Notes: generated by a model from the letters alone, not told the origin. A stretch of DNA of 64,000 bases from an uncultured Erythrobacter sp. (GCF_947497915.1 NZ_CANMIJ010000002.1:620001-684000); one strand, 5' to 3'; counted from the first letter of the stretch, positions 27,770 through 36,983 are shown. A program made the numbers and translations.

Positions 27770-28372
27770 TCAGCCTTCCGGTGGCGGCGCAGCGCGGCCT
27801 TCTTCTGTGACTTCGGCAGAAGCATCCGCTTCAGGAGCAACTTCACCGGGCAGCGGCTGATTGCGCTCCCGCTCCAGCCGTTCGAGATAATCGCGCTCAA
27901 TCGATTCGACGCGCGATTGTTCATCAGCTGCATCGTCATCGATGGTGGAAAGGCGTTCCTGCCGCGCTTCTTCAATCAATTGACCAAAGCGGATCGTCTC
28001 TGCTTCGTCTTTCTCGGCATAGGCATTGTCGATGAATTTTTGGGTGCAGCCGGTAAAACCGCCCGCGCCAGCTGGTGAACAGCTCATCGCGCCGGATTCG
28101 GTGATGTAGCGCAGAGTGCGCACCTCGCCATTGCGCGCGACATTTTCTGGGGAGCTGCTTTCGCGCAGGTTTGACGGGATACGATACCGCTCTGCCTCGA
28201 CGAGAATTTCGCACACGACGATTTCATTCGAACCCGCCTCAGGGCATTCGCTCTCATCATAGGCGATGACCATGTTCACTTTGTCGCCGGCTTTATCCTG
28301 CGCGGCGGCGGGGCTGGCTACGACAAGGGCAAGTCCCAGTGCGGTGGCGGCGGTGTTGAACAGCTTTGTCAT
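27770..28372 (-). CDS. Uncharacterised secreted protein
   Basis: This 200 aa protein has a clear signal peptide (FNTAATALGLALVVASPAAAQ, cleavage after about residue 24). Four Cys follow: two in the early mature part (ESECPEAG, IVVCEILVEA) and two later (MSCSPAG, FTGCTQKF). The last 70 residues are helical and strongly charged (Glu, Arg), ending in an Ala/Glu/Pro tail. I do not recognise the family. It is convergent with the epimerase gene and stands apart from the long EPS run, so a link to the polymer is not established. Confidence 0.7.
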   Translation of the reverse strand: MTKLFNTAATALGLALVVASPAAAQDKAGDKVNMVIAYDESECPEAGSNEIVVCEILVEAERYRIPSNLRESSSPENVARNGEVRTLRYITESGAMSCSPAGAGGFTGCTQKFIDNAYAEKDEAETIRFGQLIEEARQERLSTIDDDAADEQSRVESIERDYLERLERERNQPLPGEVAPEADASAEVTEEGRAAPPPEG

Positions 28373-28588
28373 CGATGCATTCCTTGAATTCGGCAGCGCG
28401 GCGCGTGATGCCCCGCTCTAACATGTCTTTGCCGATAGTCACGCGCCAGTGAATTGAGCGTGAATTGCGCGCGGAATGGGCCCAATTGCGGGGCACGAAT
28501 GTAAATTCTTCTGCCGCCTTGGCGATTCAAGCCCGAAATCGCCGCATGGTTAGCATTATGTTGAGCATATTGCGCCAAGGCATCGGGC

Positions 28589-29944
28589 ATGAATGCACCA
28601 TTCCAACCTTCCATAGGCGCTAGCAACGCAGCCGTTGCCCAGCCTGAAAGCCAGCAGCGAGAGCGGATTGTCGTCGTCGGCCTTGGCTATGTCGGCCTGC
28701 CTGTTGCAGTTGCCCTGGCCGAACGGCTTAGCCCCGGCGGCACCGATGTGATCGGCTTTGATATTTCAAAGCACCGGATCGACACCCTGCGCGGCGGCCA
28801 TGATTTCACGCGCGAGATTGATGACGAAAGGCTGGCGGCATGCGGGCTTGACGTCACCGACAATGCTGAGGCTCTTTCGGGCGCCACCGCCTTTATCGTA
28901 ACGGTGCCGACCCCGATCACAGCAGAGCGCCGCCCTGACCTAACCCCGCTGCGCAAAGCGTGTGAGACCATCGGGTCGCGCCTGCAAAAAGGTGGGCTGG
29001 TTGTGTTCGAATCAACCGTCTTCCCCGGCGCGACCGAAGAGTATTGCGGGCCGCTGCTCGCTGAGCATTCGGGCCTGACGCAGGGCGAGGATTTCGCGCT
29101 TGGTTATAGCCCCGAACGCATCAATCCCGGCGACACCGTCCACCGGCTTGAGACAATTACCAAGATCATCGCTGCCGAAAATGACGATGCGCTAGCGCGA
29201 ATGCGCAGCTTTTACGGCGCGATTGTCGACGTGGGACTGCACGAAGCGCCCAGCATCAAAGTGGCCGAAGCCGCCAAAGTGATCGAAAACACCCAGCGCG
29301 ACCTGAACATCGCGCTGATGAACGAGATTGCGCTCATTTTTGATCGGATGGACATCCGCACCTCTGATGTCTTGGCAGCAGCGGGTACGAAGTGGAACTT
29401 CCTGCCCTTTACGCCCGGCCTCGTTGGCGGGCACTGTATCGGGGTCGATCCCTATTACCTGACGGCCGCAGCCGAGCGGCTCGATTACCGCCCCGAAGTC
29501 ATCCTTGCAGGCCGCAGGATCAACGATTCGATGGGCGAGGCAGTGGCGCAAAAGGCTGTGAAGCTGCTCGCGTCGCAAGGCATCGCATTGGCTACTGCGC
29601 GTGTCGGCGTTTTGGGTCTGACATTCAAAGAAGACGTGCCCGACATCCGCAATTCCAAAGTGCCGGATATCATCGCCGAATTGCGCGAATATGGTGTGGA
29701 GCCGATGGTCGCCGATCCGCTGGCATCATCACAAGAGACCGAGCATGAATACGGCATCGCGCTTACTCCATGCGATGATCTGACCCAGCTTGACGCACTG
29801 ATATTGGCGGTGAACCATGCGGAATATGTTGCTGATTCAGCGGCATTGATAGGCCGCGTCAAACATGGCGGCGTTCTGGTCGACGTGAAGTCCGCGTTAA
29901 ACCGCGAAGACGTGCCAGACGGCGTAACCTACTGGAGCCTATAA
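28589..29944 (+). CDS. UDP-N-acetylhexosamine 6-dehydrogenase (TviB/WbpO-type nucleotide sugar dehydrogenase)
   Basis: This 451 aa NAD-dependent enzyme oxidises C6 of a UDP-sugar to a uronate. It has VVVGLGYVGLPVAVALAE (about 28-45), VPTPIT, ESTVFPGATEE, SPERINPGD, and the catalytic Cys in GGHCIGVDPYYL. The SPERINPGD and GGHCIGVDPYYL motifs place it with the TviB/WbpO/WecC group, which acts on UDP-GlcNAc or UDP-GalNAc, and not with UDP-glucose dehydrogenases such as the one at 11307. It probably supplies an N-acetylhexosaminuronate to the polymer. A short disordered N-terminus (about 25 residues) precedes the Rossmann fold. Confidence 0.9.
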   Translation: MNAPFQPSIGASNAAVAQPESQQRERIVVVGLGYVGLPVAVALAERLSPGGTDVIGFDISKHRIDTLRGGHDFTREIDDERLAACGLDVTDNAEALSGATAFIVTVPTPITAERRPDLTPLRKACETIGSRLQKGGLVVFESTVFPGATEEYCGPLLAEHSGLTQGEDFALGYSPERINPGDTVHRLETITKIIAAENDDALARMRSFYGAIVDVGLHEAPSIKVAEAAKVIENTQRDLNIALMNEIALIFDRMDIRTSDVLAAAGTKWNFLPFTPGLVGGHCIGVDPYYLTAAAERLDYRPEVILAGRRINDSMGEAVAQKAVKLLASQGIALATARVGVLGLTFKEDVPDIRNSKVPDIIAELREYGVEPMVADPLASSQETEHEYGIALTPCDDLTQLDALILAVNHAEYVADSAALIGRVKHGGVLVDVKSALNREDVPDGVTYWSL

Positions 29945-29956
29945 GGCGCCGCTGCG

Positions 29957-30478
29957 TTAAACCCGCTCACTCACCTTGATCGCGATCTTGCAGCCCAGTC
30001 GGATCGCGCCTGATAGCAGCGGATAGGCCGGTGCCTGCTCCGCGCCATTCGCCAGCGCGGCATCGCGGTGCTCGAGCTCTTCCTCGCGGAACGTTTCGAT
30101 CATCTCCGCCAACTCCGGCTCGCTGCCGGTTTCAGCCAACCGGTCGAGCTGCTCGGAATAATGCTTGTCAATCTCTGTTTCGACCGCAGCGGTGCAGGCC
30201 ATAGCTGCTTTCGGGCCCAGCAATGCCGTGCCCGCGCCCAATGCATAGCCAGCGGCTGACCAGAACGGATGCAGCGCCGTCGGGCGCACGCCGCGCTCTG
30301 CCATCAATGCGTCGAATTTGGCGCGGTGAACCTCTTCCTGTTCGGCCATGTGACGGATCTCAGCCGAATGCGGTCCGCGATCACCCATGACGGCCAGCTG
30401 GCCTTCATAAATGCGCGTTGCCCCAAACTCGCCTGCTTGATCGACACGGATCATCCGATGAAGTTCTTGTTTGTTCAT
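29957..30478 (-). CDS. coq7: COQ7 5-demethoxyubiquinone hydroxylase
   Basis: It hydroxylates demethoxyubiquinol in ubiquinone synthesis, using a carboxylate-bridged di-iron centre at the inner membrane. The 173 aa protein begins MNKQELHRMIRVDQAGEFGA and has the metal-ligand motifs EFGATRIYEGQ (about 17-27) and AEQEEVHRAKF (about 45-55), plus ETFREEELEHRDAA near the C-terminus (two E-x-x-H pairs). Its start overlaps the dsbB stop by four bases. Confidence 0.95.
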   Translation of the reverse strand: MNKQELHRMIRVDQAGEFGATRIYEGQLAVMGDRGPHSAEIRHMAEQEEVHRAKFDALMAERGVRPTALHPFWSAAGYALGAGTALLGPKAAMACTAAVETEIDKHYSEQLDRLAETGSEPELAEMIETFREEELEHRDAALANGAEQAPAYPLLSGAIRLGCKIAIKVSERV

Positions 30479-30945
30479 AGTGCTTTCTCTTTGCCTGCAC
30501 CCTTAACGCTCAAGACCAAGATGGCGATCCCACCTGCGCAAGAAAAGAGGAAATTCCATCCCGCGAGCGAAATTCCAAAAAGGCTCCACGGTGCAACATC
30601 ACAGCGCACAATCGGCGCAGCTGCGGGGTTCATTACGTCAACGGCGCTGCCTAAGGTCGCGCAGCCGGTGATCCCTTCCCACCAGCCATATTCAACCCCG
30701 GCGTGGAAGCCGCCGATGAGGCCCGATGTCAGGATCGCGAGCCCAGCCAACGCCGTCCACACCCGCGCAGGCTGCATGAACATCGCCATTGCCCCCGCGC
30801 CGAGCGCGGCGAAATGCGGCCAGCGTTGCCACCAGCACATTTCGCACGGAAACAATCCGAACCCGTATTGGGAAATGTATGCCCCGCCCAGCAATCCCGC
30901 CGGGATCGCGATGGCGAGAACTTTTGCCTGATTTAAACCTGTCAT
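30475..30945 (-). CDS. dsbB: Disulfide bond formation protein DsbB
   Basis: It would reoxidise periplasmic DsbA and pass electrons to ubiquinone. The 156 aa protein has four hydrophobic helices, the first-loop C-x-x-C (PCEMCWWQRW, about 33-42) and a second Cys pair in the later periplasmic loop (GITGCATLG and IVRCDVAPW, about 95 and 114). The adjacent coq7 gene serves ubiquinone synthesis, so the pair is functionally plausible. The two overlap by four bases. Confidence 0.9.
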   Translation of the reverse strand: MTGLNQAKVLAIAIPAGLLGGAYISQYGFGLFPCEMCWWQRWPHFAALGAGAMAMFMQPARVWTALAGLAILTSGLIGGFHAGVEYGWWEGITGCATLGSAVDVMNPAAAPIVRCDVAPWSLFGISLAGWNFLFSCAGGIAILVLSVKGAGKEKAL

Positions 30946-30964
30946 AACCGGCTATCTAGGCCGC

Positions 30965-32302
30965 TTATTTGACGAGCGCCACCGAACTCTTGGTCGTGCG
31001 GCGAAGGGTTTCTAGCGCATAATGCAGCTGGAAATCTTCGATGCCCGCTTCTTCAAGCTGCTCAGATGTCAGTTTGAAACGCGGATCATCGATCTGATCC
31101 ATCTCCATTTCTTCGTCCTTCACGCCAAGCTCATTGACCAGATGACCGCGCAGATCGCTTTCGCGGGTCAGATATTTCTGGCGTAGCGCCAGATCAGGGT
31201 CGCTGATTTGCGGCACAGCAATATCAGGTTTGATCCCGCCCTCCTGCACCGAATGGCCTTTCGGTGTGAAGTAGCGCGCCGTTGTCAGCTTAAGCGCGGC
31301 TTCGCGCCCAAGCGGAAGCAGCGATTGAACCGAACCTTTGCCAAAGCTGCGTTCGCCCATCACGAGAGCACGGCGATGATCCTGCAATGCACCGGCGACA
31401 ATCTCTGAAGCGGAGGCAGAACCGGCATCAATCAAAACGATAACCGGCACATCCTCGGCCATATCGCCGCGGAACACGGTTTCGGCATCATAGAGCAGCG
31501 TCTCACCGCGAGCGCGGCCCCGCTGCGATACGATCCGGCCTTCGTCGAGGAAGAGATCGGACAAGGCAACCGCTTCATCCAGTGAACCGCCGGGGTTGGA
31601 GCGAAGATCAAGCACAAGGCCGCCAACACGGCCGGTCGCCTCTTCCTGAATTTCCGTCCAAGCGCGGAATACGTCTGCGCCAACATCGGCAGAGAATTCG
31701 TTGACGGTGATCACGCCGATATTGCCCGCAGAGAGCTCGTAGGTAACCGGCTCAAGCTCGATGACGCCGCGCGTCACGTTCAATTCCAGCGGCTCATCGC
31801 GGCCAGGGCGGAAAATCGTTAGTTCGATAGAAGTGCCGGCTTTGCCTCGCATCCGCGCAACCGCATCATCCAAATCGCCGCCATAAATCAGCTCGCCATC
31901 AAGGTGCGTGATAAAATCGCCTGCCTTGATACCCATCTTGTCAGCTGGGCTGCCTTTGAAAGGCGAGATCACTTTAACCGCGCCTTCTTCCATCACAACC
32001 GACAGGCCGAGACCGGAATAATTGCCGTCGATCATCGTAGTCAGGCGTTGCAGAGCGCTGCCGTCGAGATAACCCGAATGCGGATCAAGCGCGGTGAGCA
32101 TACCGTCGATCATGCCGCGGGTGAGCACTTCGTCATCCACCGGCTCGACATAGCTGGTCTTGATTCGTTGATAGACCGCGAAGACTTTAGAAAATTCCGG
32201 ATCACCGCGTGCATCGCCTTGGGCGACGACAGTCGTGGTGGTTGCCAATACGGCGCCAACGGCGACGAGGGCGGTGTTGCGCAGCAATGCGGCGATTTTC
32301 AT
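30965..32302 (-). CDS. ctpA: C-terminal processing peptidase, S41 family
   Basis: This periplasmic serine protease with a PDZ domain trims the C-termini of envelope proteins and affects peptidoglycan hydrolases. The 445 aa protein has a signal-like N-terminus (about 1-28), a PDZ domain (about 85-165) with VVMEEGAVKVISPFKGSPADKMG, and the S41 catalytic domain. The Ser is in DAGSASASEI and the Lys in SFGKGSVQ. I chose ATG at 32302 with GGAG eleven bases upstream; a GTG nine bases earlier is the alternative. The EnvC-like gene lies just upstream in the same direction. Confidence 0.93.
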   Translation of the reverse strand: MKIAALLRNTALVAVGAVLATTTTVVAQGDARGDPEFSKVFAVYQRIKTSYVEPVDDEVLTRGMIDGMLTALDPHSGYLDGSALQRLTTMIDGNYSGLGLSVVMEEGAVKVISPFKGSPADKMGIKAGDFITHLDGELIYGGDLDDAVARMRGKAGTSIELTIFRPGRDEPLELNVTRGVIELEPVTYELSAGNIGVITVNEFSADVGADVFRAWTEIQEEATGRVGGLVLDLRSNPGGSLDEAVALSDLFLDEGRIVSQRGRARGETLLYDAETVFRGDMAEDVPVIVLIDAGSASASEIVAGALQDHRRALVMGERSFGKGSVQSLLPLGREAALKLTTARYFTPKGHSVQEGGIKPDIAVPQISDPDLALRQKYLTRESDLRGHLVNELGVKDEEMEMDQIDDPRFKLTSEQLEEAGIEDFQLHYALETLRRTTKSSVALVK

Positions 32303-32433
32303 ATGATTCACGGCTCCTTCTCAGAGCAATTGGTATAGTAGGCAAAGCCTGAACGCCAGATAACTATTTCAGGCGTGCAAACCCGTCCCGCAGCGGGGCA
32401 ATTGCCCGGCGCCGAATAAACGATTAGCCGCGC

Positions 32434-33684
32434 TTAACCGAGGAATTGCAGGGGGTTCACGGCCACACCTTCGCGTCGGAGCTCGATTGTAATCGCCGGA
32501 TCTTCGCCGCCTGCTGTGCCGAGCGGGCTGCCGCCGATCACTTCATCGCCAACCTCTGCGTTGATTCGGGCAAGGCCTGTGACGAGGCTGGTCCAGCCGC
32601 CAGCATGCTCGATAATCACGATACGGCCATATCCGCGATATCGCCCCGCAAAAGCGACGCGGCCCGATGCGGGGGACACCACTTGCGCGCCGGGCGCGGG
32701 GGCAAGTGACAGACCAGTGCTGCGCAGCCCGCTATCGCGCTCTTCGCCAAATCCGGCGATTGTGCGCCCCTGAACCGGAAGCTGAAAATCGCGCGGCGGT
32801 GCGGCTGCGGTTGTGGGCGATGCAGAGGGAGCGGGGTCAGGCGTGATCGGCGCGGCCGTTCCGGCGGGCGCGCTTAAATTGGCAGGCCGCATTACGGGCC
32901 CAGAAAGCGCCGCAAGCTCGCGGCGCAGGCTGGTCGCTGCATCAATGTCGCCCATCAATCCATCAAGATCGCGCGCTTCTTCGGCGAGTGCCAGCGCCCG
33001 CTCGCTTTCCCGCGATGCGCCGCTACGGGCATTGCGAGAGGCAAGGCGTTGCCGCGTTTCCAGACGGGCAAGCTCATCGCGCTTGCTCTGCAATTCCTGC
33101 TCCGTCAGCCGTAGATTTTCGAGCGAATTGGACGCTTGCCGCTCAAGCCGACGCCCTTCTTCAAGCTCACCACGAAGCGCCGATGTTCTGTCGCGAATCT
33201 GCGGCACCGCACTATCCAGAACGGCGCGGACATAGACCAAATCCTTCAGCGATCCGGGCTGCAAGGCGGACAATGAAAGCGGTCTACGCGCGGTTGTTTG
33301 CAACGCGCCTGTCAGGCGGACGAGCGGCTGCTGACGTTTTGACAGCCTGTCGGACAGCGCCGCACGGTCCGTCTGTGCCAACGAATAACGCGCGCGGGCC
33401 GCAGCAATATCAGCCTCGAAGCCTTGTATTTGCGCCGCCAAGGCTGCGGCCTCGCGGGCGGTTTTGTCCGCTGCCTCTCCTGCTGCCTCCGCCTCTGCCG
33501 CGAGCTTTTCGGCGCGGGCTTCAGCGCTTTGGCTTTCGCGGGTCGCGCGCTCCAATTGCGCCTGCGCTTCGTCGGGCTCCATCACACCAACATCGCGCTG
33601 CGCATTCCCAACCGGCACAAACGCGCCCAGCGCAAGCAAGGCGGTGCCTGCTAGGAGTGCAATCGGGGCAATGCGGTTCGCCAT
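32434..33684 (-). CDS. EnvC-like LytM-domain murein hydrolase activator
   Basis: This 416 aa protein has a signal peptide (IAPIALLAGTALLALGAF), a long periplasmic coiled coil (about 35-270) and a C-terminal LytM/M23 domain (about 315-416). The M23 metal ligands are missing: the usual HxxxD position lacks His and the usual H-x-H segment is TIELRR. This degenerate state is what EnvC itself shows, where the domain activates amidases and does not cleave. It should help septal or lateral peptidoglycan splitting. ATG at 33684 gives a proper signal peptide; the longer frame from 33720 overlaps rlmH. Confidence 0.88.
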   Translation of the reverse strand: MANRIAPIALLAGTALLALGAFVPVGNAQRDVGVMEPDEAQAQLERATRESQSAEARAEKLAAEAEAAGEAADKTAREAAALAAQIQGFEADIAAARARYSLAQTDRAALSDRLSKRQQPLVRLTGALQTTARRPLSLSALQPGSLKDLVYVRAVLDSAVPQIRDRTSALRGELEEGRRLERQASNSLENLRLTEQELQSKRDELARLETRQRLASRNARSGASRESERALALAEEARDLDGLMGDIDAATSLRRELAALSGPVMRPANLSAPAGTAAPITPDPAPSASPTTAAAPPRDFQLPVQGRTIAGFGEERDSGLRSTGLSLAPAPGAQVVSPASGRVAFAGRYRGYGRIVIIEHAGGWTSLVTGLARINAEVGDEVIGGSPLGTAGGEDPAITIELRREGVAVNPLQFLG

Positions 33685-33688
33685 TGGA

Positions 33689-34111
33689 CTACCCTGCCCG
33701 ATGATAGGGATGTCCTGCAAGGATGCTTGTCGCGCGGTAGAGTTGTTCCATCAACATCGCGCGGGCAAGCAAATGCGGCCATGTCGCAGGGCCAAAGGCC
33801 AGCAACAGGTCAGCCTCATCCCGATCAGCGGCAGAATGGCCGTCGGCTGCACCCAAAACAAAGCGGGTTTCGCGCATCCCGTCATCACGCCACCGGCCCA
33901 GCGTCTGGGCAAGCGTTTCTGACGGCATGGCCTTGCCACGCTCATCCAGAAGAATGGTTTTGTAGGGCGTCTGCGGATCAGGGGTCTTGCCGCCCGTTTC
34001 GGGCAGTTCGGTAAGTTTGACCGGCCACGTCAGCCGCTTCTCATACCGCGCAACCAGCTCCGCCTCAGGCGAGCGAGCAATCTTTCCGCGAGCGATGACG
34101 TGAAGCAGCAA
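33689..34111 (-). CDS. rlmH: 23S rRNA (pseudouridine-1915-N3)-methyltransferase RlmH
   Basis: It is a SPOUT-family SAM enzyme that methylates pseudouridine 1915 in helix 69 of 23S rRNA. The frame from TTG at 34111 gives MLLHVIARGKIARSPEAELVARYEKR, the usual RlmH N-terminus. FVLGAADGHS (about 88-97) and the C-terminal YRATSILAGHPYHR complete the SPOUT knot. The 140 aa length is slightly short of the E. coli protein but normal in alphaproteobacteria. A TTG at 34147 is the alternative. It lies between rsfS and the EnvC-like gene. Confidence 0.93.
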   Translation of the reverse strand: MLLHVIARGKIARSPEAELVARYEKRLTWPVKLTELPETGGKTPDPQTPYKTILLDERGKAMPSETLAQTLGRWRDDGMRETRFVLGAADGHSAADRDEADLLLAFGPATWPHLLARAMLMEQLYRATSILAGHPYHRAG

Positions 34112-34218
34112 AGTACATGTCCCGAAAACTAGTGCAATTCGGGCCAAAGGCCCGCAAGCGCAACTGCGCGCCCGAGCTTATGCGAGGAAACCGCAGCCCG
34201 GATGGGCTGCGAACAAAA

Positions 34219-34647
34219 CTACGCTCTGCCCTGCTGTGGTTCGCCGCCTTCGAAAGACCACATACGTTCCAGGTTGTAGAACGTGCGCACTTCCGGGCGG
34301 AACAAGTGGATCACGACATCGCCGGCATCGACCAGAACCCAATCAGCCTGTGGCAGGCCTTCGATTCGCACAGGGCCGTGGCCCGAATGCTTTACCTTTT
34401 CAGCCAGTTTCTGCGCGATGGCGGCAACCTGACGCGTCGAACGGCCGCTTGCGATCACCATGAAATCGGCGACCGAGCTTTTGCCTTCAAGCGGGATCGA
34501 GACGATCTCTTGCGCCTGATCATCGTCCAGCTGGCTCATGACCAGATCGTGAAGTTCGTGTTTGGCCATGTTAGCTGCTGCCATCGATTGTACCGCTTTG
34601 CTGGTGGATGCCCCGGAATTGGCCGTGGCGGATTGTGCCTGTGTCAT
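34219..34647 (-). CDS. rsfS: Ribosome silencing factor RsfS
   Basis: It binds ribosomal protein uL14 and blocks subunit joining in stationary phase or starvation. The 142 aa reading frame from ATG 34647 contains LVMSQLDDDQAQEIVSIPLEG, VADFMVIASGRSTRQVAAIAQKL and GLPQADWVLVDAGDVVIHLFRPEVR, the signature of the RsfS/Iojap family. The first 25 residues are low-complexity, and one of the two later Met codons could be the start. It follows nadD, its usual neighbour. Confidence 0.93.
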   Translation of the reverse strand: MTQAQSATANSGASTSKAVQSMAAANMAKHELHDLVMSQLDDDQAQEIVSIPLEGKSSVADFMVIASGRSTRQVAAIAQKLAEKVKHSGHGPVRIEGLPQADWVLVDAGDVVIHLFRPEVRTFYNLERMWSFEGGEPQQGRA

Positions 34648-34737
34648 AGGCGAAGAAACGTCCCTTGAATATGCTGTGGAAATGGGGCTGTGCAGGCCGT
34701 TTGGCAAGATGAGTTGAGAGAGCGCTGAAACAGCAGC

Positions 34738-35397
34738 TCATGAAGCCTCACTTGATTGTACGTGCCTGAAAGTAAGCCGATCGCGCGCCGGTGCACCTCG
34801 ATATTGCAAGGCCCAATCTGCGTTACCCCGGCGAATGGCCGTGGCAGAGCGTGGGTCCGGATCGAAACGCAAAAACACCAGTGCCGGTGCGCTCCATTGC
34901 CCCGTGTTACGGAATGTGGCGGCAGACACGGTATAGCGTCTGAGCCATGCCATGGCGGGGCTCGCCAAAGCATCTGCGTTATAGCCGGGCCTTGCGATGA
35001 CCGCAATCGGCATCATTTGGGCAATCTTGCGCCAGTCTTTCCAGCGATGAAAATCGGCCAGATTGTCTGACCCCATTAGCCACACAAATTCACGCTTGGG
35101 ATATCGCCGTTTGAGCTTTGCCAGCGTTTCTACGGTGTAACGGGTGCCGAAATGCTGCTCAATCGCGGTCGGCACAATAGGCGCACGGCGCGCTTGAACT
35201 TCGGCGGATTTGAGCCGCGCGGAGAGCGGTGCCATGCCCGCTTTCGGCTTTAACGGATTGCCGGGCGAAACCAGCCACCACGCCTCATCCAACCCCAACG
35301 CGTCGATTGTGAAGCGTGTGATTCGGCGATGCCCGCCATGCGCAGGATTGAAGCTGCCACCAAGAAGTCCGGTACGGATCAGTGTTTGGCTCCGCAA
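34738..35397 (-). CDS. nadD: Nicotinate-nucleotide adenylyltransferase NadD
   Basis: It makes deamido-NAD from nicotinate mononucleotide and ATP in NAD synthesis. The 219 aa protein has the nucleotidyl-transferase motif GGSFNPAHGGH (about 13-23) and GSDNLADFHRWKDW (about 109-122), both typical of NadD. The start codon is TTG at 35397; no ATG lies before the catalytic motif. The proA gene ends one base upstream, so the two genes are closely coupled. Confidence 0.93.
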   Translation of the reverse strand: MRSQTLIRTGLLGGSFNPAHGGHRRITRFTIDALGLDEAWWLVSPGNPLKPKAGMAPLSARLKSAEVQARRAPIVPTAIEQHFGTRYTVETLAKLKRRYPKREFVWLMGSDNLADFHRWKDWRKIAQMMPIAVIARPGYNADALASPAMAWLRRYTVSAATFRNTGQWSAPALVFLRFDPDPRSATAIRRGNADWALQYRGAPARDRLTFRHVQSSEAS

Positions 35398-35398
35398 A

Positions 35399-36679
35399 TC
35401 AAGGACGCGCCTGTCCGGTCCCTCTCACCAGCCACTTATAGGTGGTCAATCCTTCGAGCGCCACTGGCCCGCGTGCATGCAGACGCCCGGTCGCAATGCC
35501 GATCTCCGCTCCAAGCCCAAATTCGCCGCCATCGGCAAATTGTGACGAGGCATTGTGCATCACGATGGCGCTGTCGACTTCGGTCAGGAATTGCTCTGCC
35601 ACCGAGTCGTCTGACGTCACGATGACGTCAGTATGGGCGGAGGAGTGGCGAGCAATATGGGCGAGCGCCGCATCCATCCCGTCCACCATGCTAACCGACA
35701 GAATGGCGTCGAGATATTCGGTGTCCCAATCATCATTGCTCGCAGGGAATATGCGGGTGTCCAACGCTTGGGCACGGCCATCGCCCCGCAGCTCACATCC
35801 TGCATCAAGCAATGCAGAAACCAGTGCAGCAGGCTCTGCAAAACCCGAATCGATCAACAGGGTCTCCATCGACCCGCAAATGCCGGGGCGACGCAGTTTT
35901 GCGTTGAGCGCGATACCCTTTGCCATCTGAGCATCAGCCGCAGAGTGGATGTAAGTGTGGTTGATACCATCAAGGTGCGCGAGCACGGGGACACGGGCAT
36001 CGGATTGAACGCGCGCGACCAGGCTTTTGCCTCCACGCGGGACAATCATGTCGATTAAGCCCGCCGCCGTCAGCATAGCGCCAACAGCCGCCCGATCCTG
36101 CGTCGGGATAAGCTGCACCGCCGCGTCCGGTACACCGCCTTCTTCGAGACCAGCGGTAAGCGCGGCAAGGATAGCGCGATTTGAGAACACCGCTTCGCTT
36201 CCGCCGCGCAGCAAAGCGGCATTGCCTGCCCGCACGCACAGGGCGGCGGCATCGGCCGTCACATTCGGGCGGCTTTCATAGATGATCCCTATGGTTCCAA
36301 TAGGTACGCGGACCCGCGACATCTTCAGACCGTTGGGACGCTCCAACGAATCGATCACCTCGCCAACTGGATCGGGCAGATTGGCAACCGCCTCCACCCC
36401 GTCCGCGACGCCATGCAGTCGCTCTTTGTCGAGGGACAGACGGTCCAGCATAGCTTTTGAAAGCCCGTTTGCGCGCCCCGCCTCAAGGTCTTTTTGATTG
36501 GCCGCAAGGATTGCGGCGCTGTCATCGCGCAGGCGCTGTGCGGCGAGCCTGAGTGCGGCGGCGCGAGCATCACTCGACATGGCGGCAAGCTGTCTTTGAG
36601 CAGAACGCGCAGATTTCGCGAGGCCAGCGATCAAAACGTCTGGGCTCGAGGAGGCGTTGTCAGGTTTCATATCAGTCAT
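35399..36679 (-). CDS. proA: Glutamate-5-semialdehyde dehydrogenase (gamma-glutamyl phosphate reductase)
   Basis: It reduces gamma-glutamyl phosphate to glutamate semialdehyde for proline synthesis. The 426 aa protein has the aldehyde-dehydrogenase fold with IGIIYESRPNVTADAAALCVRAGNA and the catalytic Cys in RRPGICGSMETLL. No proB gene is in the window. The ATG at 36679 (MTDMKP) was chosen; another lies three codons later, and a longer frame upstream looks non-coding. It begins the block that runs down to coq7. Confidence 0.95.
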   Translation of the reverse strand: MTDMKPDNASSSPDVLIAGLAKSARSAQRQLAAMSSDARAAALRLAAQRLRDDSAAILAANQKDLEAGRANGLSKAMLDRLSLDKERLHGVADGVEAVANLPDPVGEVIDSLERPNGLKMSRVRVPIGTIGIIYESRPNVTADAAALCVRAGNAALLRGGSEAVFSNRAILAALTAGLEEGGVPDAAVQLIPTQDRAAVGAMLTAAGLIDMIVPRGGKSLVARVQSDARVPVLAHLDGINHTYIHSAADAQMAKGIALNAKLRRPGICGSMETLLIDSGFAEPAALVSALLDAGCELRGDGRAQALDTRIFPASNDDWDTEYLDAILSVSMVDGMDAALAHIARHSSAHTDVIVTSDDSVAEQFLTEVDSAIVMHNASSQFADGGEFGLGAEIGIATGRLHARGPVALEGLTTYKWLVRGTGQARP

Positions 36680-36983
36680 TGGGCCGGCGGCTTTTCTATG
36701 ATGTGCGCGTGTGGCTTTAGATCGGCAACGCGCCTGGCGAAAGGGGCACATGGAAACGCGAATCGGATGCACAGACTTATCGAAAATGTCTCGCAAAACT
36801 GCCAAAAATTGAGAACGATCTCACGTCAAATGTAAAACTCTATCGGTTAGATTGCTGGCAAATGAACGACTCATCGCGATTCAACGTCAGCTCAACCGAA
36901 GCGTTAACGCTCGGATTCGACCGCCCTGTTTTGCTGGGTTACCAATCGGTCGGGATCAAATAATAAAGTACTTCGGGGTCGCA
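36680..36983. promoter_or_regulatory. Divergent region between proA and the M23 gene with four GANTC sites
   Basis: This 304 bp stretch has no credible gene. It holds four GANTC sequences (36760 GAATC, 36868 GACTC, 36878 GATTC, 36914 GATTC), three of them within 51 bases. GTTAACG at 36903-36909 contains a TTAAC core. GANTC is the target of the alphaproteobacterial methyltransferase CcrM. The cluster is upstream of the M23 peptidase and bactofilin genes, whose products act on cell shape. No good -35/-10 pair was found. Confidence 0.45.
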
